DNA of 64,000 nt from Planktothrix paucivesiculata PCC 9631 (GCF_900009265.2 NZ_LR735018.1:237218-301217), one strand, 5' to 3'. Numbered from the stretch's first letter, positions 52,147 to 61,942 are shown. The notes: generated from the letters alone by a model not told the origin. Numbers and translations are program-made.

Positions 52147-53541
52147 CTACGGAGAATTTAACTTAACTCTCCAATCTTTATCCGTTTTTTCTAAATTAAA
52201 AGCCGTGCTTAAATTTAATAGCTTTTGAAAATTGCCTCCCAATCTTAATTTTTTGATAATTTTAGTAATAGAAATCCCATATTTTTGATAAAATTGCGTT
52301 CCTAAAATAGACAATGAAACATTATCTTCTGATGAATTTAAAGTCAATTCTTGGATGATTTTAATTAAAGCCGTTTCTAAATCTTCTAAAGATTCAATCA
52401 GAATTTTTTGAGATAATTCCGTATTTAATAAAGCCACAGGTTCGGGCACAGAAGATTGAATCTCAAATAGAGTCACATAGCTAGGAGATTTTTCTGAAGA
52501 TTTATGGACGACAAAAATATGGGGATTTTTAACAAATATATCTCTGGCTTGATAATCTGAAAAATGGGCAGAAACCACTTGACTAATGGTTAAATCGTAG
52601 GCATCTTTATATAAAAGGTCAACTCGATTCAGTTTAATCCATTGACTGTGAGAGCGTTTCTGTTCTAGTTTAATAATCTCTTGTAATTGTAGAATAAATT
52701 GATCTAAGGTGGGAATTTGAGGGGCGGTTTTTAAGGAATAGGTATCCACTTGACTGGTGCGGGTATTCAGCACTGTAATACTGGTTTTATTTTTAGTGAC
52801 TTGATAAACGGTTAATCCATGGGTTTGTAGGGCGTTACACAAATGGGTTAATCCCCGGTCAGAAGAACAAACTAAAACCTCTTTGGCGGTGGGATAATGC
52901 ACAAAAATTGATGAACCCACCGTTGACATTTTTAAATCTGCACTATCTTTCCCCGGGGGAACATGAATTAATTGATAACTTCTTTGATGATATTCTAAAT
53001 CCTTCTTTCCCATGCTCCGCCAGTTAGCAAAGGCGACTTTAATTTGTACGGGATATAAGCAAATAGTCTCTAAAAATTTTTCTATTTCTATATCTAAAGT
53101 CAGATTTTCAACATCTAATAATAAAATACTAATTCCGCTTTCCCTAGGATTTCTGCCATTTAATAACAACTGAGAAGAAGAATGATCAACTAAAGGATAC
53201 TGAGCAAATAGGGCGGCAACATTGGGGTCTGTCAGTTGTTCGAGTTTAGCAATTAAGACTTTATATTCAGCAGAATGTAAGAATTCAACACTAAACAATC
53301 GACTTAGATAGGCTTTAAGTTTTATTAATAGTTCCTCTCGATTTCGTGCTTGACTTAATCCCTGATTAAGTTGACGAATCAGTGAGGATTGATGTTCAGA
53401 TTGTTGCCAAGGAATATGGCGATAACGCGGATTAATCCAGTCAGGATATTGAACGTTCACTAATGTTCGACAAACATAGTGACTCATAGCAGGAACAACT
53501 AGGGTTCCATTTTCTTGAATTGTGCTGGCTTGCTTAAACAT
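52147..53541 (-). CDS. NYN-domain protein with probable OST-HTH/LOTUS-like C-terminal domains
   Basis: The 464-residue product has an NYN (PIN-like) nuclease domain at about 137-250. The catalytic acid cluster is ISILLLDVENLTL (Asp143, Glu145), GKDSADLKM (Asp199, Asp202) and VLVCSSDRGLTHL (Asp228). The C-terminal part holds two regions resembling OST-HTH/LOTUS domains (about 275-350 and 405-464): QIPTLDQFILQLQEIIKL and SLSILGTQFYQKYGISITKI. Together this suggests RNA binding and cleavage. Proteins of this arrangement are known in eukaryotic germ-line RNA regulation and in bacteria of unknown role. It stands alone beside smc. Confidence 0.75.
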   Translation of the reverse strand: MFKQASTIQENGTLVVPAMSHYVCRTLVNVQYPDWINPRYRHIPWQQSEHQSSLIRQLNQGLSQARNREELLIKLKAYLSRLFSVEFLHSAEYKVLIAKLEQLTDPNVAALFAQYPLVDHSSSQLLLNGRNPRESGISILLLDVENLTLDIEIEKFLETICLYPVQIKVAFANWRSMGKKDLEYHQRSYQLIHVPPGKDSADLKMSTVGSSIFVHYPTAKEVLVCSSDRGLTHLCNALQTHGLTVYQVTKNKTSITVLNTRTSQVDTYSLKTAPQIPTLDQFILQLQEIIKLEQKRSHSQWIKLNRVDLLYKDAYDLTISQVVSAHFSDYQARDIFVKNPHIFVVHKSSEKSPSYVTLFEIQSSVPEPVALLNTELSQKILIESLEDLETALIKIIQELTLNSSEDNVSLSILGTQFYQKYGISITKIIKKLRLGGNFQKLLNLSTAFNLEKTDKDWRVKLNSP

Positions 53542-53677
53542 AACCGATACAAAATGCTAACAATTCTGTCTTGAATCCTAGTAGCATGACGACATTTTAC
53601 ACGAAAATGCCAACTTAATCTAAAAAAAATTACTGAGCAGGAAAATTGCAGTTTTTAGTGGTATGAGTTTTTTAAGG

Positions 53678-53703
53678 AAACACAAAGACACTAAGGCACT
53701 AAG
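53678..53703. repeat. Dispersed repeat (reverse complement of CCTTTGTGTCTTCGTG type), copy 4
   Basis: AAACACAAAGACACTAAGGC followed by ACTAAG is a degenerate reverse complement of the repeat at 3952-3977. It lies between the NYN gene and smc. Confidence 0.5.
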
Positions 53704-53753
53704 AAAGACAGAAGGATGGCAAGGTGGTATTCAATAAAAATTTATAGCGGTTT

Positions 53754-56700
53754 TCAGAGTTTAATTCCCAGGACTTGGGTATAAGCGCCTCTAGCTTGAG
53801 TGACGCCGATGGTGCGTTGGGAGGCTTCCATCATGGGACGGCGCAAACTCACAACAATAAATTGAGCTTGTTCGGTTTGACTTTTAATCATTCTAGCCAA
53901 TCTTTCCACGTTAGAACCATCTAAAAACATATCGACTTCATCGAAGGCATAAAAGGGTGAGGGACGATATTTTTGTAGGGCAAAAATAAAGCTTAAAGCG
54001 GTTAAGGATTTTTCCCCCCCGGACATGGATGTTAACCGTTGGACGGGTTTACCTTTGGGATGGGCAATTAAGTTTAAACCACTGGTAAAGGGATCTTCTG
54101 GGTTATCAATTTCTAAGTAACCATCGCCTTCGGAAAGTTGAGCAAAAATGATTTGAAAGTTTTCATTAACGGCGTCAAAGGCTTCTTGAAAGGCTCGACG
54201 GCGCAGGGTGGTAAAGTTTTCAATTCTGAGTAATAATTCGGTTCGTTCTCCTTCTAAGGTTGTGAGTTTTTGGGTTAATTCTTCTAACCGGGTTTGGGTA
54301 CGTTCAAATTCTTCTAGGGCTAACATATTCACGGGTTCTAAGGCTTCCATGCGTTTTTGGAGCGATCGCAAATCCCGTTGCAGAGCCGCTAAATCTAAGT
54401 TATTCGGTATATTGGGTAAGGGTTCGGGTAGTTCAATTCTAATCGCGGCAATTTGTTCTAATTTAATGGTTAATTGTTCCCGTCTTCCTGTTTGAGTTTC
54501 TTGTAATTTTTCAATTTGCCAGTCTAATTGTTGTTTGGCTAAACGCAATTCTCCTAAATTGGTTTCTACCTGATCCCGTTGTCTTTTTTCTTCTCCTAAT
54601 TTGGCTTCTACTTTGGATACATTGCCACGAATTTGTTGAATTGTTGTGTGAATTTCTGTTAATTGATTCTTGACAGTTTCTAACTTTTGGGTTAAAAACT
54701 TTTGTTCCTGACGAGTGGCTTCTAATTTCTGATTTCCGGCTTGATTTTTTTCTTGTAAACGAGTTTGTTGATTTTCAATTTCTGTTAACCGTTGTTGTAC
54801 GGTTCTGAGGGCATTCTCTTTTTGTTGGAGCTCGGTTTCTTGGGTTCTTAATACCCCTTGGAGTTGTTGCCATTCACTATGGCTATGGGTGTCTTCTAGT
54901 TGGGCTAAGAGTTCCCGATCCTGTTGTAATTTTGTTTCTAAATTGGGAATTTCTGCCTCTAAATTCTTTAAGCGAATTTGGGCGGTATTGAATTCTTGGG
55001 TATTTTTTTCTAATTGCGATCGCAATTGTTCTTGTTGATTATTTAAGGTTCTAATTTCTGACTCTAATAGCGAAACTTGTTGTTGATGATCGCGCAAAGT
55101 TTGTCTAACTTCATTCAGTTCTAATGCTCCGTCTTTCACCGTTTGACTCGCTTCTAAAATACTCCGGTTACAGCGTTCTAAAATTCGTTCAATTTCCTCT
55201 AATCTTTCCTTCAATGCCGCAATATTTCGGGCTTCTGCTGACCCTTGATCCGTACCAAAATGCAAGCTAGACCGAGAAGCCACACTTCCCCCGGTCATCG
55301 CTCCGGTGGTTTCTAATAATTCCCCTTCTAAGGTCACTATCCGATATTGTCCCAATACTTTTCGAGCATTAGAGAGATTATTGAAAACTAAAGTATTGCC
55401 AAAAATATAAGCAAAAATATCTTGATAGCGGGGTTCATATTCAATTAAATTAACTGCTAAATCAATTAACCCCGACACATTTCTCACCGTGGCTAAATTG
55501 GGTAAATTAGAACGATTTCCCTTAATTTTATTTAAGGGTAAAAATGTCGCCCGTCCCGCTTGTTGGCGCTTCAAAAATTCAATCGCCGCCGCCGCCACAC
55601 TATCATCCTCCACCACAATATTACCCAACCTCGCCCCGGCAGAAGTTTCCAGGGCTAACTGATATTGGGGTTCCACCTGTCCCAACTGACAAACTAACCC
55701 ACAAATGCCCGAAATACCCGACTGAGCGATAATTTTAGTCGCATAACTGCCCGTCGCTTCCTGTTGTGCTTGATGTTGCGCCTCGGACTTGTCCAGTTTG
55801 CGCTGACGTTCCCGCTGTTCCTGTAATAGACGGGTTTGGGTTTCCTGTTGTACCTGTAACTCCGTTTCTGTTTCTGTTACCTGCTGGGTCAGGGTCGCTA
55901 CCCGTTGAGCCGTCCCATCCCGTTGAGTGGTCGCGGTTTCGAGGGCTATGGTTTTTTCCGATAACTCCTGAGCCAAGGTCGTAATAGACTGTTGTTGTTC
56001 CGAAAGTTGGCGTTGCAGTTGTTCAACTCGCTCCCGAAGTCGAGCTTGTTCAGTCCGATGGGGGTCAAGGGTTTTTTGCAAGGTTTCAATTTGGCGGTGC
56101 AGTTCTGTCTGTTGTACCATCCAGCTTTCCGCCTGTTGTGCGACTTCTGAGGTGGCTTCGCGCCCCCGTTCCACCGTTGCCTGTAGGGTATCCCGTTCCC
56201 GTTGTCGTTGGCCTAAATTCAGGGTTTCTTGATCTTTTTCAATAGCTAGACCATCGAGGGTTTGATACTGTTGGCGCAGTTCCTGTTCGGTTTGGTGAAT
56301 TTGGGTGATCGTCTGCTGCAAGGCCGTTTCCAGTTCCGCATACCGGGTTTGCAGTTGATTTTGTTGGGCTTCTTGGGTAGCTAAACCAGACTGAAGGGCA
56401 ATGAGTTCTTCTTCACCCATAGCTTTAACTAGGGCGTTGAGTTGTTCTAGTTGAACAGATGTGGTTTGAATTTGTTGATCTTGGTGTTGACGCTGTTCAC
56501 TGAGTTCCGTTAAGGTGCGATCGTCGGCTTCTATTTGTTCCCGCAGTCGTCCCTGTTGTTGTTGCAGGGTCTGATAATTGAGAACCGTTTCCCACTGACT
56601 TTTTTGCTGAAATTCTTCCCGCAGTTGTTGATATTTTTCGGCTTTTGCCCGATCTTTGTCTAAGCGATCGCGTTGGGCAATTAATTCTTGTTCTACGATC

Positions 56701-57401
56701 CGGCTGCGTTCTTCTCGATCCTTCACCGCATCTAATTTTTCCTTGGCTAAGGTAATTTTTCGATCAAAGGATGCTACCCCCGCCAACTCATCAATAATTT
56801 CTCGACGTTCCCGGGGTTTCATCGTAATAATACCCGTAACATCCCCCTGTAAAACCACGTTATAGCCTTCGGGGTAAATTCGTAGTTTATTTAACTGTTC
56901 GTGGAGTTCGGTTTGGGTACAGGCTTCGCCATTAATATAATAAGTCGAGGTATAGGTTCCCTGTTTCGTTACCCGCAGTTTTCGCGCAACTGTCCATTCT
57001 AAGGGGGGTTCAAAATTCGGTATCTGTTGGGAAGTTTCATCCCCTGGTAGAGACGTGCCATGGCGCGTCTGTTCGGTTTCTGCGGATACACTATTATCAG
57101 TTTCCTCGCTATCACTCCCCAAGGGTTCGCCTTCATAGTCAGAAAGGTCAAAGGTAACGGTAACAAGGGTTTCAACGGTTCCCTTCCGACTCTGGGCGTT
57201 ATTAACCAGATCGGGCAAACGTTCCGCCCGCATTCCCTTGGAGGACGATAACCCCAGGGCAAATAATAACGCATCGAGAATATTAGATTTGCCGGAACCA
57301 TTGGGCCCAGAAACGACTGTAAACCCTGGTAGTAATGGCACGGCTGTTGTACCACCAAAGGATTTAAAGTTGGTAAGTTCGACGCGCTTGATATGAACCA
57401 T
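53754..57401 (-). CDS. smc: Chromosome segregation protein SMC
   Basis: The 1,215-residue product is the SMC ATPase that compacts and separates chromosomes. The N-terminal ATP-binding part has Walker A VVSGPNGSGKSNILDALLFALG. Long coiled coils flank the hinge (about 505-640, with GSYATKIIAQSGISGICGLV and GNTLVFNN). The C-terminus has signature SMSGGEKSLTALSFIFALQ, Walker B FYAFDEVDMFLD and the final QFIVVSLRRPMMEAS. I chose Met at 57401, matching family starts. A palindromic dispersed repeat (57051-57070) lies in the N-terminal head region and encodes the added residues RHGTSLPG. Confidence 0.97.
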   Translation of the reverse strand: MVHIKRVELTNFKSFGGTTAVPLLPGFTVVSGPNGSGKSNILDALLFALGLSSSKGMRAERLPDLVNNAQSRKGTVETLVTVTFDLSDYEGEPLGSDSEETDNSVSAETEQTRHGTSLPGDETSQQIPNFEPPLEWTVARKLRVTKQGTYTSTYYINGEACTQTELHEQLNKLRIYPEGYNVVLQGDVTGIITMKPRERREIIDELAGVASFDRKITLAKEKLDAVKDREERSRIVEQELIAQRDRLDKDRAKAEKYQQLREEFQQKSQWETVLNYQTLQQQQGRLREQIEADDRTLTELSEQRQHQDQQIQTTSVQLEQLNALVKAMGEEELIALQSGLATQEAQQNQLQTRYAELETALQQTITQIHQTEQELRQQYQTLDGLAIEKDQETLNLGQRQRERDTLQATVERGREATSEVAQQAESWMVQQTELHRQIETLQKTLDPHRTEQARLRERVEQLQRQLSEQQQSITTLAQELSEKTIALETATTQRDGTAQRVATLTQQVTETETELQVQQETQTRLLQEQRERQRKLDKSEAQHQAQQEATGSYATKIIAQSGISGICGLVCQLGQVEPQYQLALETSAGARLGNIVVEDDSVAAAAIEFLKRQQAGRATFLPLNKIKGNRSNLPNLATVRNVSGLIDLAVNLIEYEPRYQDIFAYIFGNTLVFNNLSNARKVLGQYRIVTLEGELLETTGAMTGGSVASRSSLHFGTDQGSAEARNIAALKERLEEIERILERCNRSILEASQTVKDGALELNEVRQTLRDHQQQVSLLESEIRTLNNQQEQLRSQLEKNTQEFNTAQIRLKNLEAEIPNLETKLQQDRELLAQLEDTHSHSEWQQLQGVLRTQETELQQKENALRTVQQRLTEIENQQTRLQEKNQAGNQKLEATRQEQKFLTQKLETVKNQLTEIHTTIQQIRGNVSKVEAKLGEEKRQRDQVETNLGELRLAKQQLDWQIEKLQETQTGRREQLTIKLEQIAAIRIELPEPLPNIPNNLDLAALQRDLRSLQKRMEALEPVNMLALEEFERTQTRLEELTQKLTTLEGERTELLLRIENFTTLRRRAFQEAFDAVNENFQIIFAQLSEGDGYLEIDNPEDPFTSGLNLIAHPKGKPVQRLTSMSGGEKSLTALSFIFALQKYRPSPFYAFDEVDMFLDGSNVERLARMIKSQTEQAQFIVVSLRRPMMEASQRTIGVTQARGAYTQVLGIKL
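57051..57070. repeat. Palindromic REP-like repeat inside smc
   Basis: AGACGTGCCATGGCGCGTCT, with a single base difference in the centre from the copy at 52029-52048, lies within the smc coding sequence and stays in frame. It makes part of the smc product (about RHGTSLPG). Confidence 0.85.
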
Positions 57402-58043
57402 GGGGACGAATTTAGGACGAATGAGGTGAGCGGGGAGACTCACACTGCATAGTTGTCTCAAGAATCAACAATATTAACAGTTTAGCCTGGATCAAGCAAG
57501 AATAGGGGGATGGTTTAACCACACTCAGTATTTGCTCACAAGTCAAAGGTGGAGATCAGACCATCTTAAGTCTTGATCACTTCAATATTTAACTGGATTA
57601 TGAACTGTAAAGAAATACTACGCAGGGTTGTCAAAATCCCCAAAATATTCAAGGGTCTGTGACTCAAAACTCAAGTATTCAAAATCAGTAATTATTTAAG
57701 TAAAAATACTTATTTTTATTCGGGGAAAATTAGAACTGTTACGGTTAAGCAAAATCTATCACTAACCTAGACTATGATCTCCTAAAGGCTATTGTAGTCA
57801 GTGATTCCAGGTTCTAGTAGGGTAAATATTTTTATAAATCATGAGTATTTTTACTTAATAAAATAGGGGATGCTAACGGCAATCTTAATGAAAGATACAG
57901 TTCTTAACAAATTTTAACGCAACAAATAGCGACAGCGTTGTATAACTAATATCTGAAGGGCGAAGACAACAGCCAAATGTTAGTCTGCCGAAAATTGATT
58001 AACATTTGATTAAAAAAGTTTAATGTCCTTTCATAAAGTGATG

Positions 58044-58049
58044 TACAAT
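58044..58049 (+). promoter_or_regulatory. Candidate -10 element of the phycocyanin promoter
   Basis: TACAAT lies about 150 bases ahead of cpcB, directly upstream of the hairpin-rich leader. The -35 region at the proper distance (TAATGT, 58021-58026) is weak, so the promoter may need an activator or a group of start sites further upstream. Confidence 0.35.
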
Positions 58050-58059
58050 TTCTAAGGTT

Positions 58060-58128
58060 CCTCTAAGTGAGGCAAGAGTTACTGCAAAAACAGTAACAGT
58101 AGCCAAACAAGAGAGACTCTCAAGAGTC
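58060..58128 (+). other. Structured 5' leader of the cpc mRNA
   Basis: Three small hairpins: CCTC-TAAGT-GAGG (58060-58072), GTTACTG-CAAAAA-CAGTAAC (58078-58097) and GACTC-TCAA-GAGTC (58115-58128). Such structured leaders are known to stabilise phycobilisome mRNAs. A good AGGAG site follows before cpcB. Confidence 0.55.
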
Positions 58129-58200
58129 AGGATCGGGAAAACCCATCATTTCACTCTGAACCAAAAATAAAGTTAAGCAAGTCAAGTAGGAGATTAATCC

Positions 58201-58719
58201 ATGTTTGATGCCTTTACCAAGGTGGTTTCTCAAGCTGATACCCGTGGCGAAATGCTAAGCACCGGCCAAATCGATGCTCTGAGCCAAATGGTTGCCGAAA
58301 GCAACAAGCGTTTAGATGCCGTTAACCGGATCACCGGTAACGCTTCCGCCATTGTTACCAATGCCGCCCGTGCATTGTTCGATGAGCAATCCCAGTTGAT
58401 CGCTCCTGGTGGTAATGCTTACACCAACCGTCGTATGGCTGCTTGCTTACGCGACATGGAAATTATTTTACGTTATGTCACCTACGCAATTTTTGCTGGG
58501 GATGCTAGCGTTCTTGATGACCGTTGCTTGAACGGTCTGCGTGAAACCTACTTAGCCTTGGGCGTTCCCGGTGCTTCCGTCGCCGTTGGCGTTGGCAAAA
58601 TGAAAGATGCAGCTATGGCTATCGTTAACGATCCCGCAGGAGTTACTCCCGGAGATTGTAGCGCCCTGGCTTCTGAAATTGCCAGCTACTTCGACCGCGC
58701 CGCCGCTGCTGTCGCCTAA
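58201..58719 (+). CDS. cpcB: C-phycocyanin beta subunit
   Basis: The 172-residue product is the beta chain of C-phycocyanin, the blue light-harvesting protein of phycobilisome rods. Both bilin-attaching Cys are present: Cys82 ([10 protein letters not shown]) and Cys153 (GDCSALASE). Asn72, which is methylated in the family, lies in PGGNAYTN. The length is the family standard. It is the first gene of the operon; AGGAG precedes the ATG. The codon choice is clearly biased toward C-ending codons, as expected of a very highly expressed gene. Confidence 0.99.
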   Translation: MFDAFTKVVSQADTRGEMLSTGQIDALSQMVAESNKRLDAVNRITGNASAIVTNAARALFDEQSQLIAPGGNAYTNRRMAACLRDMEIILRYVTYAIFAGDASVLDDRCLNGLRETYLALGVPGASVAVGVGKMKDAAMAIVNDPAGVTPGDCSALASEIASYFDRAAAAVA

Positions 58720-58818
58720 TTTTTCAAAAATTAGATTTTCATAACTCCATAGAAGTCTAATTAAACGACTTCAAATCCGTACCTGAACTTTGTAAACCCA
58801 TAGGGAGATAACTCAAGC

Positions 58819-59307
58819 ATGAAAACCCCCCTGACTGAAGCAGTAACAACCGCCGATTCTCAAGGCCGTTTCCTGAGCAGCACTGAACTGCAAGTGGCTT
58901 TCGGACGTTTCCGTCAAGCCAAAGCCGGTTTAGAAGCCGCCAAAGCTTTAACCGCCAAATCTGACAGCCTGATCAGCGGTGCTGCCCAAGCAGTGTATAA
59001 CAAATTTCCCTACACCACCCAAATGCAAGGGCCTAACTACGCTTCTACCGAACGTGGTAAAGCTAAATGCGCTCGTGACATCGGTTACTACCTCCGTCAA
59101 GTCACCTACTGCTTAATTGCTGGTGGTACAGGGCCTTTGGACGAGTACCTGATTGCTGGTGTTGATGAAATCAACCGGACTTTTGAATTGTCCCCCAGCT
59201 GGTATGTGGAAGCTCTCAAATACATCAAAGCCAACCACGGTCTGGGTGGCGACGCAGCTGTTGAAGCCAACTCCTACATCGACTATGCTATCAACGCTCT
59301 GAGCTAG
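58819..59307 (+). CDS. cpcA: C-phycocyanin alpha subunit
   Basis: The 162-residue product is the alpha chain, which pairs with CpcB. Cys84 in [19 protein letters not shown] binds phycocyanobilin through the CpcE/CpcF lyase encoded further down. It opens [20 protein letters not shown], the standard start. GGGAG precedes the ATG. The gap of 99 bases after cpcB is without structure of note, while a long hairpin follows cpcA. Confidence 0.99.
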   Translation: MKTPLTEAVTTADSQGRFLSSTELQVAFGRFRQAKAGLEAAKALTAKSDSLISGAAQAVYNKFPYTTQMQGPNYASTERGKAKCARDIGYYLRQVTYCLIAGGTGPLDEYLIAGVDEINRTFELSPSWYVEALKYIKANHGLGGDAAVEANSYIDYAINALS

Positions 59308-59320
59308 ACTTAGCGCGCTT

Positions 59321-59386
59321 GATGCTCCTAAGCGGTAAATAGCTGTTAGCAACTGGGTTAACGGTTGTTTAACGCTTAGGAGCATC
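59321..59386 (+). terminator. Attenuator-like hairpin between cpcA and cpcC
   Basis: GATGCTCCTAAGCG (59321-59334) is followed by its exact complement CGCTTAGGAGCATC (59373-59386). Inner pairs TAAA/TTTA and CAAC/GTTG extend the stem inside the loop. There is no clean T-run after it (TTTAATTATT). It probably limits transcription into the linker genes or protects the cpcBA mRNA 3' end, giving far more CpcB/CpcA than linkers. Confidence 0.8.
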
Positions 59387-59469
59387 TTTAATTATTACCG
59401 TCGGTGTCTGACATTAACAAAGTTTTTCTTTTTTGTCTGTTTTGAAAATCTCTTACGGAGCATAAGGAT

Positions 59470-60285
59470 ATGGTTGGCCTGCTTGAGGGTAGCCGACTTG
59501 GTATCCGGGCCTTTGAAGAAACAAAACCCGTAGAACTGCGCCCCAACTACACGGAAGCAGACGTGCAAACCGTGATTGTGGCGGCATATCGTCAGGTGAT
59601 GGGCAACGAACACCTGATGTCGCGGGAGCGGCTCACTAGCGCGGAATCTTTGCTGCGCCAAGGACAAATTACCGTTCGGGATTTTGTCAGAGCTATTGCT
59701 TTATCCGAGGTTTACCGGACTAAGTTTTTTTACTCTAATTCTCAAACTCGGTTTATCGAGCTAAATTACAAACATCTGCTCGGTCGCGCCCCTTACGATG
59801 AGTCAGAGATTGCGTTTCACGTCGATCTCTATGTCAGCGAAGGTTATGAAGCCGAAATCAACTCTTACCTGGACTCTCAAGAATATCTGGATAGTTTTGG
59901 GGAAAATATTGTCCCCTATTATCGGGGATTTTCCACTCAAGACGGACAGAAGACCGTTGGTTTTAACCGCTTGTTTACCCTTTATCGTGGGTATGCCAGT
60001 AGCGATCGCGCTCAAAACCAAAAGCAAAGTCGCTTAACTTGGGAACTAGGCCGGAACTTGTCTTCTCCGATTCAAACCCCGGAGAATGGTCAAAGTCTAG
60101 CAGGTACGACGGGCGGGAGTCGTGGACAACTCTACCGCCTGACTGTCATGCAAAAAGCAACACAGTCTTTGCCACAAGTGCGCCGTACCAAAACTGAATA
60201 TACCGTACCCTATGACCAACTGTCTACTCAGTTGCAGCGAATTCATCGCGCCGGGGGACGGGTGATGAGAATTACTTTGGCATAA
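59470..60285 (+). CDS. cpcC: Phycobilisome rod linker polypeptide, CpcC copy 1
   Basis: The 271-residue product joins phycocyanin hexamers in phycobilisome rods. The linker domain (about 20-180) contains [38 protein letters not shown] and [17 protein letters not shown]. The C-terminal CpcD-like domain (about 218-268) has YRLTVMQ and ends [16 protein letters not shown]. The ATG has a CGGAGCATAAGGAT site before it. Its product is similar to the next gene; the two act at different rod positions. Confidence 0.97.
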   Translation: MVGLLEGSRLGIRAFEETKPVELRPNYTEADVQTVIVAAYRQVMGNEHLMSRERLTSAESLLRQGQITVRDFVRAIALSEVYRTKFFYSNSQTRFIELNYKHLLGRAPYDESEIAFHVDLYVSEGYEAEINSYLDSQEYLDSFGENIVPYYRGFSTQDGQKTVGFNRLFTLYRGYASSDRAQNQKQSRLTWELGRNLSSPIQTPENGQSLAGTTGGSRGQLYRLTVMQKATQSLPQVRRTKTEYTVPYDQLSTQLQRIHRAGGRVMRITLA

Positions 60286-60469
60286 TCTCATTGGTTTAAA
60301 CTTTAATGCCAGTTTGTCTCAGAGGATTTGGGGTTGGAGCTAACTGTAAAAAAGGGACACTTAGACCCCATATTCTCTGACTAACAAACATTGAACAGCG
60401 AATCAATGCACGCTACAATCGCAACTTGATTCTTGAGTGATGTTCTTAAATATAAGAGGAGGATTTTAG

Positions 60470-61339
60470 GTGGCTATTACAACAGCAGCATCTAGGCTAG
60501 GAACTACTGCTTTCCAGGAAACACCTCGTGTTGAACTGCGACCAGATTGGACTCGCGACGATGCTCAACAGGTAATTCGTGCCGTTTATCGCCAACTCCT
60601 GGGTAATGATTATTTAATGAGTTCCGAGCGCTTGAAAAGTGCTGAATCTCTGTTGACTGATGGTTGCATCAGCGTGCGCGAGTTTGTCCGTTCGGTTGCT
60701 AAATCAGAACTGTACAAAACCAAGTTTTTCTACCCGAATTTCCAAACCCGTGTGATTGAACTCAATCACAAACATTTACTGGGTCGTGCTCCTTATGATG
60801 AATCCGAAGTGGTTTTCCACTTGGATTTATACCAAAACAAAGGCTATGACGCCGATATTGATTCCTATATCGATTCGGTAGAATACCTGGAAAGCTTCGG
60901 AGAAAATGTGGTTCCCTATTGTCGTGCCTTTGAAGTACAACGGGGACAAAGAACTGTGGGCTTTACTCGGATTTTCCGGTTGTATCGCGGTTATGCTAAT
61001 AGCGATCGCTCTCAATTAGATGGTAATAGCTCTCGCTTGGCTAAAGAACTCGGTGAAAACAGCACTTCTCCCATTCTTAGCCCCTCTGGTAGTGGTGACG
61101 GTTGGTCTTATCGTTCCTCCGGTCAAGGTGTGGTTCCGACTACGGGATTCAGCACAGGCGGAGTTTTAGGACAATCTGATCGTAGCTATCGGATTGAAGT
61201 GGCTGGAATTGTTGAGCGTCGATATCCTAAAGTGCGTCGCAGCAGCAAATCCTTTATTGTTCCTTACGAACGCTTATCTCCTCTACTTCAGGAAATTCAA
61301 CGTCAAGGTGGTAAAGTCGCTAGTATTACGCCGGTTTAG
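60470..61339 (+). CDS. cpcC: Phycobilisome rod linker polypeptide, CpcC copy 2
   Basis: The 289-residue product is a second rod linker, clearly a paralogue of copy 1 over both domains ([50 protein letters not shown]). The inter-domain spacer is longer and Ser/Gly rich ([20 protein letters not shown]). The start is GTG with an AGGAGG site at the ideal distance. In filamentous cyanobacteria two linkers of this kind set rod length. The C-terminus ends [13 protein letters not shown]. Confidence 0.97.
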   Translation: MAITTAASRLGTTAFQETPRVELRPDWTRDDAQQVIRAVYRQLLGNDYLMSSERLKSAESLLTDGCISVREFVRSVAKSELYKTKFFYPNFQTRVIELNHKHLLGRAPYDESEVVFHLDLYQNKGYDADIDSYIDSVEYLESFGENVVPYCRAFEVQRGQRTVGFTRIFRLYRGYANSDRSQLDGNSSRLAKELGENSTSPILSPSGSGDGWSYRSSGQGVVPTTGFSTGGVLGQSDRSYRIEVAGIVERRYPKVRRSSKSFIVPYERLSPLLQEIQRQGGKVASITPV

Positions 61340-61350
61340 GACGTTTTTTT

Positions 61351-61382
61351 AAACAGGGGGAGCTAATTAGCAATCCCTGTTT
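61351..61382 (+). terminator. Hairpin between cpcC copy 2 and cpcD
   Basis: AAACAGGG (61351-61358) pairs with CCCTGTTT (61375-61382), followed by ATTGTTTTTG. It is a plausible partial terminator reducing read-through into cpcD. Confidence 0.55.
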
Positions 61383-61420
61383 ATTGTTTTTGTACAACTT
61401 TATTAGATTAATTCAAAACG

Positions 61421-61663
61421 ATGTCAGGTCAAATTGCAGTTGGACAATCAGCCACTTCTCCATCGGGAAGTCGCTCCTTTCGTTATGAAGTTGTGGGTTT
61501 ACGTCAATCGGATGAAACCGACAAAACTGATTATTCTATTCGTTCTAGCGCCAGCCAATTTATTATTGTTCCTTACAACCGCATGAACCAAGAAATGCAG
61601 CGTTTAACGCGGCTGGGTGCAAAAATTGTGAGTATTCAACCTTTGACCTCCGAAGCAGAATAA
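61421..61663 (+). CDS. cpcD: Phycobilisome rod-capping linker CpcD
   Basis: The 80-residue product is the small rod-capping linker that ends the phycocyanin rod. It consists only of the CpcD-type domain, GSRSFRYEVVGLRQSDETDKTDYSIRSSASQFIIVPYNRMNQEMQRLTRLGAKIVSIQPL, the same fold as the C-terminal domains of the CpcC proteins. A strong terminator follows 90 bases later. Confidence 0.97.
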   Translation: MSGQIAVGQSATSPSGSRSFRYEVVGLRQSDETDKTDYSIRSSASQFIIVPYNRMNQEMQRLTRLGAKIVSIQPLTSEAE

Positions 61664-61754
61664 TTACTATTATTCTCTAATTAGGGTTGAGCGAAGTTCA
61701 AAACTGAATTTAACAAGTGAACGGACGTTAGTTTAATTTAAACATTCATATTTG

Positions 61755-61796
61755 TGGTTAGGTGTTTCAAATCCAAAACACCTAACCATTTTTTAT
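61755..61796 (+). terminator. Strong Rho-independent terminator after cpcD
   Basis: TGGTTAGGTGTTT (61755-61767) and its exact complement AAACACCTAACCA (61776-61788) form a 13-pair stem with an 8-base loop, followed directly by TTTTTTATTC. This ends the cpcB-A-C-C-D transcript, so the downstream cpcE needs its own promoter or read-through. Confidence 0.93.
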
Positions 61797-61942
61797 TCTC
61801 CAAATAAAATACTTATATTTTGATCCAGTTCTTGACATCGAGGCGAAGGTAGATTAAGGTTGGGTTAAAATAAAATTAATTTTGGGTTATCTACATAAGC
61901 AGATTCAAGATTTAATATTCAATTATTTTGGCTAGGTGTTTT

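Larger units (their letters stand above)
57462..58200. other. Intergenic region: smc and cpc promoter region
   Basis: 739 bases between divergent genes. No protein gene was found. The right part holds the phycocyanin promoter and structured 5' leader: TACAAT (58044-58049) and three small hairpins between 58060 and 58130. The left part is AT-rich and without obvious features. Confidence 0.6.

Noticed and set aside
57598-57616. GTA/TAC pair as an NtcA site upstream of cpcB
   Set aside because: The spacing is not eight bases (six, or nine with the following TAC), so it does not meet the consensus.
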